From assembly GCA_014925825.1 (NCBI GenBank), contig JACGCK010000018.1, forward strand, positions 248,001 through 312,000: a stretch of 64,000 nucleotides of DNA, given 5' to 3'. Numbering within the stretch: position 1 is the first letter of the stretch; every line of letters begins with the position of its first letter. Positions 60,001 to 64,000 of the stretch are shown in pieces. Position numbers and translations under genes: made by a program. The notes under the pieces were generated by a model that ran no database searches, was not told where the DNA came from, and was given only the letters and a program-made list of their open reading frames with translations. The stretch is from Pholiota molesta (taxonomy: Eukaryota > Basidiomycota > Agaricomycetes > Agaricales > Strophariaceae).

Positions 60001-60834
60001 AATAGTGGAAGCATAGCCGGCGCTAATGTGGTGCGAGCGTAAATATATCCGGAGCGTTTTACGGAGCGAAGAAGGGACGGAAAATTATGATCAAGAACGC
60101 GTTAGAAGCGCGCTTTAAATACCTACAGACATCTGCTTTGATTATAGAAAACGACCCAGCGGTTGCGGAGGAAAGCAGCCATCAATGTGTGCGCTTATTT
60201 CACCCAAATAGTAATTCGCTTCTAGGGCCTGAACCAATAAAGCTATCCATATGAATCTTTCACAGGTGGTTTTAGAATTTAATTCCGCATCTTTCGGTAT
60301 AATATGGTCCCAGTGGGTCCCATATAGGGTGCACCAGCTACCCAGGTGCATTTCCAATAATATTGGGAAAATGCTATTTTAGGTATTTCCCACCCCTGGG
60401 AGGGTCCCTGCCATGTGTGGTCATGTGGTTAGGTACCAGGTCATGTGTTTGGTCCTTGATGGCATATTTGATGGGCCAATGAGCAGAAAGTCCCAAAATG
60501 GGTCAAATCTAATGATAGATGCTGAGGTGCTGATAAATGATGGGGGGAAAAGCTTACAAATTTGTCATTCTTCTTTTGGAAAAAGTTTGATGGATTCCTT
60601 TTTGGGACGACCCTGAAAACAGTGCCGAGCACTGCTCGACACCGTTGATCATGGTGTCGAGCACTGGAGCACAGTGAGCAGCAGTAACACGTCTACTGAC
60701 CATCATAGACCACTGGCTTAGGGCGGAAATTTTTCAAAGTCAGCTAGGTGAGGTGGGCAGTTAGCACTCTGGATGCAATATTTTTATCCGGGGAATTGCC
60801 ACATCTTCATGTAGAATATTAACAGACAAGGCTG
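57006..60834. mobile_element. Foldback element 3 (3.83 kb, diverged)
   Basis: Both termini are CAGCCTTGTCTGTTAATATT followed by CTACATG. The right arm (about 59000-60834) closely resembles the inner arm of element 1; a frame at 59627-60016 shares most residues with 46929-47318. The left arm is much more diverged and contains an extra tandem duplication: blocks around 57440-57990 and 58100-58600 repeat GCGAATTACTGATGGCG, GAACGCG and a TGAATTTA..TTTAATGAC block. No transposase is seen. The flanks do not match each other: AAACAAG before, AGCAGAG after. Confidence 0.72.
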
Positions 60835-61647
60835 AGCAGAGTTCGTGGAGACCATGGTGGGGAAAATGTATTAGTAGCAAGGTATATGGAGGAAAAGAGA
60901 GGGGCAAACAGAGGATCGTACATATGGGGAAGGTGAGTCAGATGCATCTCGTAGAGCCAGCAGCCATCGACAATGTTTTTATGCAGGAGTGTCCACAATA
61001 TTCGTATTGAACGCCTTTGGTTCGACTTTACGCAAGGTGTTGGGGCGAAATGGAAGCTTTTTTTTGAAGAATTGGAGTATCAGGCAGACCTAAATCCCGA
61101 TCTTCCGAGTCATATTTGGCTTCTCCATTATCTTTTTCTCGACGAGCTCAATCATGACATCATGGACTGGGCTAATTCATGGAACAACCACAAAATGACC
61201 ATACCTGGAATGGGAACCAGAACTCCTGCCAAATTACGCTGGTTCAGCATGCTTCAAGAGGGAGCGCGTGGATTTAACCCCCTTTTGCCAACTGATTTTG
61301 AACCTGTTGACGAACTTCTTGAACAAAACGATATTGCAGAATACGGCGTTGATTGGGATGCTTATCAAGATAACCGCATTCAAGAACATCATGCTGCTTC
61401 AAATCCTACAGATCCATTTCCACAAAATCCATTTGTCACCCATCGCCCAGATTCATTGAATATGGTCCACGTTGACGAGTCCCGATGCCCTTTCACTGAA
61501 GAAGAACTTCGTCTGTTTCAATTCAACCTGGATTTGCTGCCGGAAGGGATGCGTTTCTCAAGAGAAATGACGGAACGTAAGCAACTTTGGATATGTGGTC
61601 TAAATATTTGTAGGCAGATCATGGACCGTAGTGGCGTAGATAACTAG
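60835..61647 (+). pseudogene. Integrase-core (DDE) protein, 5'-truncated
   Basis: The C-terminal half of an agaricomycete protein with a retroviral-type integrase core. Two exons (from 60835 to 60932, then 60987-61647) splice in frame. They give [18 protein letters not shown] with the second catalytic Asp in DHGGEN, then [20 protein letters not shown] with the catalytic Glu in IERLW and KWKLFFEELEY. The rest (HIWLLHYLFLDELN, HKMTIPGMGTRTP) fits the family. The first catalytic Asp and everything upstream are missing, because the frame begins exactly at the end of foldback element 3. The missing part is not on the far side of the element. A likely transposase fragment, not functional as it stands. 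Confidence 0.75.
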
Positions 61648-61649
61648 AT

Positions 61650-63090
61650 TTCTTCTTGTTAGTACAACTTCATAGTAGTGAATGGATAGATTAATCTATT
61701 CGCACATTATGAGTATTTGATAGGTTGATTGTCCGCGCCCTCTTCCTCGTCCATGCCCGCGTCATCCGCGTCAATGTTATCATTTATGTACCTATAGGTA
61801 TTAGTCAATGAAAGTGATATTTTTACGACCTCTGACTTACCTTGTAGTGAGGACCCTTGTTTACGACATGTGATGTAGATCCGCGATGATAAAGGAGCAA
61901 GGATGATATACAGAGGTGTTGTACGGGTACGACCTGTCGCGACGCGCTCTCCGACCAAAAAAGAAAGAAAGAAAACATACGCTACAAATCCAGCAGTTTC
62001 TACGCAACAAAACCAACATCAGTCAAACAATCAAACACTTCTATGCTTTTGGAGTCGAAAAGGAAAGAAACCTTATTTTCTACCCGATGTGGTATCATTG
62101 AACAAAAAGAGGCACGCTTTGCTGTAGATTCAAAGGCTCAGTCACGACCTAGTAGTACAATACTGGATTGTGAAGCTTACCTCGACAGCATCTTTGCGCT
62201 TTTAACATCTCGTCAACAACATGCCCAGCGGGCCAATTCTTGATCATATCCACCCATATCGAGTTGCGTATCTGCATCCCAGAGTGTCCATTTAGTCCAT
62301 GTCATTGTGGGCATGGTAGGCCAACATACCTTCTTCTTTGATGAGCACACCCACATACATCTGCGTCAGACTGATGGACACAGAACATGTCCAGGTCATA
62401 GTCAAACGATGCCACATACCCTAGCTCGCACTCCGCCAGATCCGTTTAGAACCCATCAAAGTACGTCTCCGCTAGGTGCTCGAACTGCGCCTGGATCCTA
62501 GTGTCGCAGCGTCAGTGATCAGTAGAAAAGAGGTGCGAGAGGAAAGGGCGGGAAGACGCACTTGGCGATGTCGCTGACACACTCCATATCCAAGAGAATA
62601 TTGAAATGATATCGATGGAGAACGCAGATGCCAGGCCAGACACCAATGATCTCTACATAGATCTGGGCATGGAGGACCCCCTCTCCATAGCCCTATCCCC
62701 GACTCCGAGCCAATCATCCTCAGCGTCCGGCGCCTCGTCACCCGCGGGAGCAGCATAGAGTGCACCACAACAGCGAACCGCGGCCGCACACATGGTCGAT
62801 CACACTTGAAGATGCGGAGGTGGAGCTCCTTGAGCATGGGTATGCCACGGTGCAATGCGCAGGCCAAGGCCAGTACACTCGCGACGCTGAATGCACTCTC
62901 CCCGGATCTGGCGCGGAATAAGGAGATGCTGCGCGAGGGCGGCTCGTTCTGTTGATCAAATAGCACAAAGGCCTTTTCATTTCGACATCATACGAGGTAA
63001 TGAAAAATTAATATGATACAATTACAAGGAGTGGTGGTTTCGTAAATTGCAGATAGAGCGATTTCTTTTTTTTTCGTACCACAGGGAGAT
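61650..63090. other. Unassigned sequence between the integrase fragment and the HECT-like gene
   Basis: Short broken frames only. On the minus strand 61790-61707 can encode an acidic C-terminus (NDNIDADDAGMDEEEG). On the plus strand 62020-62095 reads KHFYAFGVEKERNLIFYP, and minus-strand segments near 62690-62420 read EIIGVWPGICVLHRYHF and ELGYVASFDYDLDMF. These look like pieces of decayed genes or transposons that I cannot name. Confidence 0.35.
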
Positions 63091-63093
63091 CAC

Positions 63094-64000
63094 TTAGCCA
63101 TTGAATTCGTCATCGGCACCCATCTTCATTATTCCGAGATGCATAGCCCAGTCGAAGGGCATATCTTGGCCAACAGGCGCATCCTTGGCTTGATCGACAG
63201 CTTCGAGGAGCGCTTCGTTGACGAAGATGTCAAGGGTGTAGGTGCAAGCATGGGGCATGGGAGGAATAATGTCATTATCGGGCTAGGAGATGACAATAAA
63301 TAATGGTTCTAATATAGGCTCAAGCAGTAAATGTTCTGACTTACATGGTAGGTGTTGCCAAAGAGTTGACGATGGCTGATGATATCTTGTAGGTTGATCT
63401 AAAAGCAAAAAGTAAGAAAAATTATACATATAAAAGCTAGATATTATACTGACATGAAAATTTCTGCGAGTAGCTGGCATCATGCTTAGTCCACTACATA
63501 CTTTGACCAACCGCTTTGCGCGTAAAGCAGAATCCTGCATTTCTTGAGGAATAAGCTCTGCAAGAACGACTCCATCTAGTTGATTTGGATAAGGATGGCC
63601 ACATCCACGCAGATATCGTTCGAAGCATCACTGGACATTCTGCTTCAGAGCTTCTTTCTTTTCAGGCGTCCACGCAGTGGAAGGATGGAAATTATAGCGT
63701 AAATAGGGAATGACCTGCTCTGCTGACAGGATCTTTCGGCTATAACATTTTGAAAAAATAAACTTTGAAGACGAAGATATAGCCTATAATAATATGACAG
63801 TAAGAATGAAGAAGCCAATGGCCATGATAAAAAGACTTGCCTGAGCGAATGACGGCAATGTTGTGTTTAGGAACATGTCGAGGCCAGCTTTGAAGGCCGC
63901 AAACTCAGGCGAGTTCACCAATGTCACTTCAGATGTTCCTAACAAGGTGTTAATAGAGACCTTGCGAATCACGTTGTCTCGCTGGGCAGGTAGTGCGATG
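63094..64000 (-). pseudogene. HECT-like ubiquitin ligase, 3' part, with an in-frame stop
   Basis: Minus-strand exons (beyond 64000 to 63841, 63783-63454, 63398-63345, 63282-63094) keep phase. The order of motifs fits a HECT domain: FAAFKAGLDMFLNTTLPSFA (end of N-lobe), RKILSAEQVIPYL, RAKRLVKVCSGLSMMP (compare the family's FVTGSSRLP) and MPHACTYTLDIF (compare the catalytic HTCFNTLDLP, so Cys in HACT). The family call is tentative because the sequence is divergent. A TGA stop at 63630-63628 interrupts the frame between ALKQNVQ and CFERYLRGCGHP. The intron after 63841 starts with GC. The gene runs off the right edge. Confidence 0.5.

Overview
The window looks like nuclear DNA of an agaricomycete (mushroom-forming basidiomycete). 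The grounds are many short GT-AG introns of about 50-70 bp, a 3-ketodihydrosphingosine reductase with seven exons, a DUF6534-type membrane protein, NACHT NTPases with fungal-type N-termini, a GEN1/XPG-like nuclease, a TET/JBP oxygenase and a fungal tyrosine recombinase. Gene models below were spliced by hand. Where exon phases close without a stop I say so.

The left part (1-41 kb) is gene-poor and is a mosaic of duplicated blocks. It starts with ordinary host genes: KDSR/TSC10 at 0.9-2.25 kb and a DUF6534 membrane protein at 2.7-4.2 kb. Three block types then recur. Block A carries an intact multi-exon gene of unknown function (7.5-9.2 and 22.6-24.6 kb, minus strand). Block B is a degenerate repeated sequence (10-12, 20.3-22.2 and 34.3-35.5 kb). 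The third block is a NACHT NTPase gene plus its downstream sequence (12.1-19.85 and 35.5-40.1 kb). NACHT copy 1 is open over five exons, has a Tc1/mariner-like MITE in an intron, and has an expanded 42-residue repeat in its tail. NACHT copy 2 has a one-base deletion just before the P-loop. The stretch 25-34 kb holds no gene I can support.

The right part (41.8-64 kb) is a nest of mobile DNA. After an intact GEN1-like nuclease gene (41.85-43.85 kb) comes a 7.57-kb near-perfect palindrome (44443-52012). It consists of two head-to-head copies of a 3.7-kb element that is itself a foldback (arms about 1.85 kb). A compact three-gene cassette follows directly: a TET/JBP 2OG-Fe(II) oxygenase, a tyrosine recombinase 154 bp downstream on the same strand, and a convergent SAP-domain protein gene. 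A third foldback element (57006-60834) closes the cassette, so it is bracketed by the same terminal repeat facing outward on both sides. The right side of that element cuts into an integrase-core gene. The window ends in the 3' part of a HECT-like gene with an internal stop.

The most interesting object is the TET/JBP + tyrosine recombinase + SAP cassette between foldback elements. It combines a predicted DNA-base-modifying enzyme, a strand-exchange enzyme and a DNA-binding protein in 5 kb. Fungal TET/JBP genes are known to have expanded together with KDZ transposons, and no KDZ transposase is visible here.
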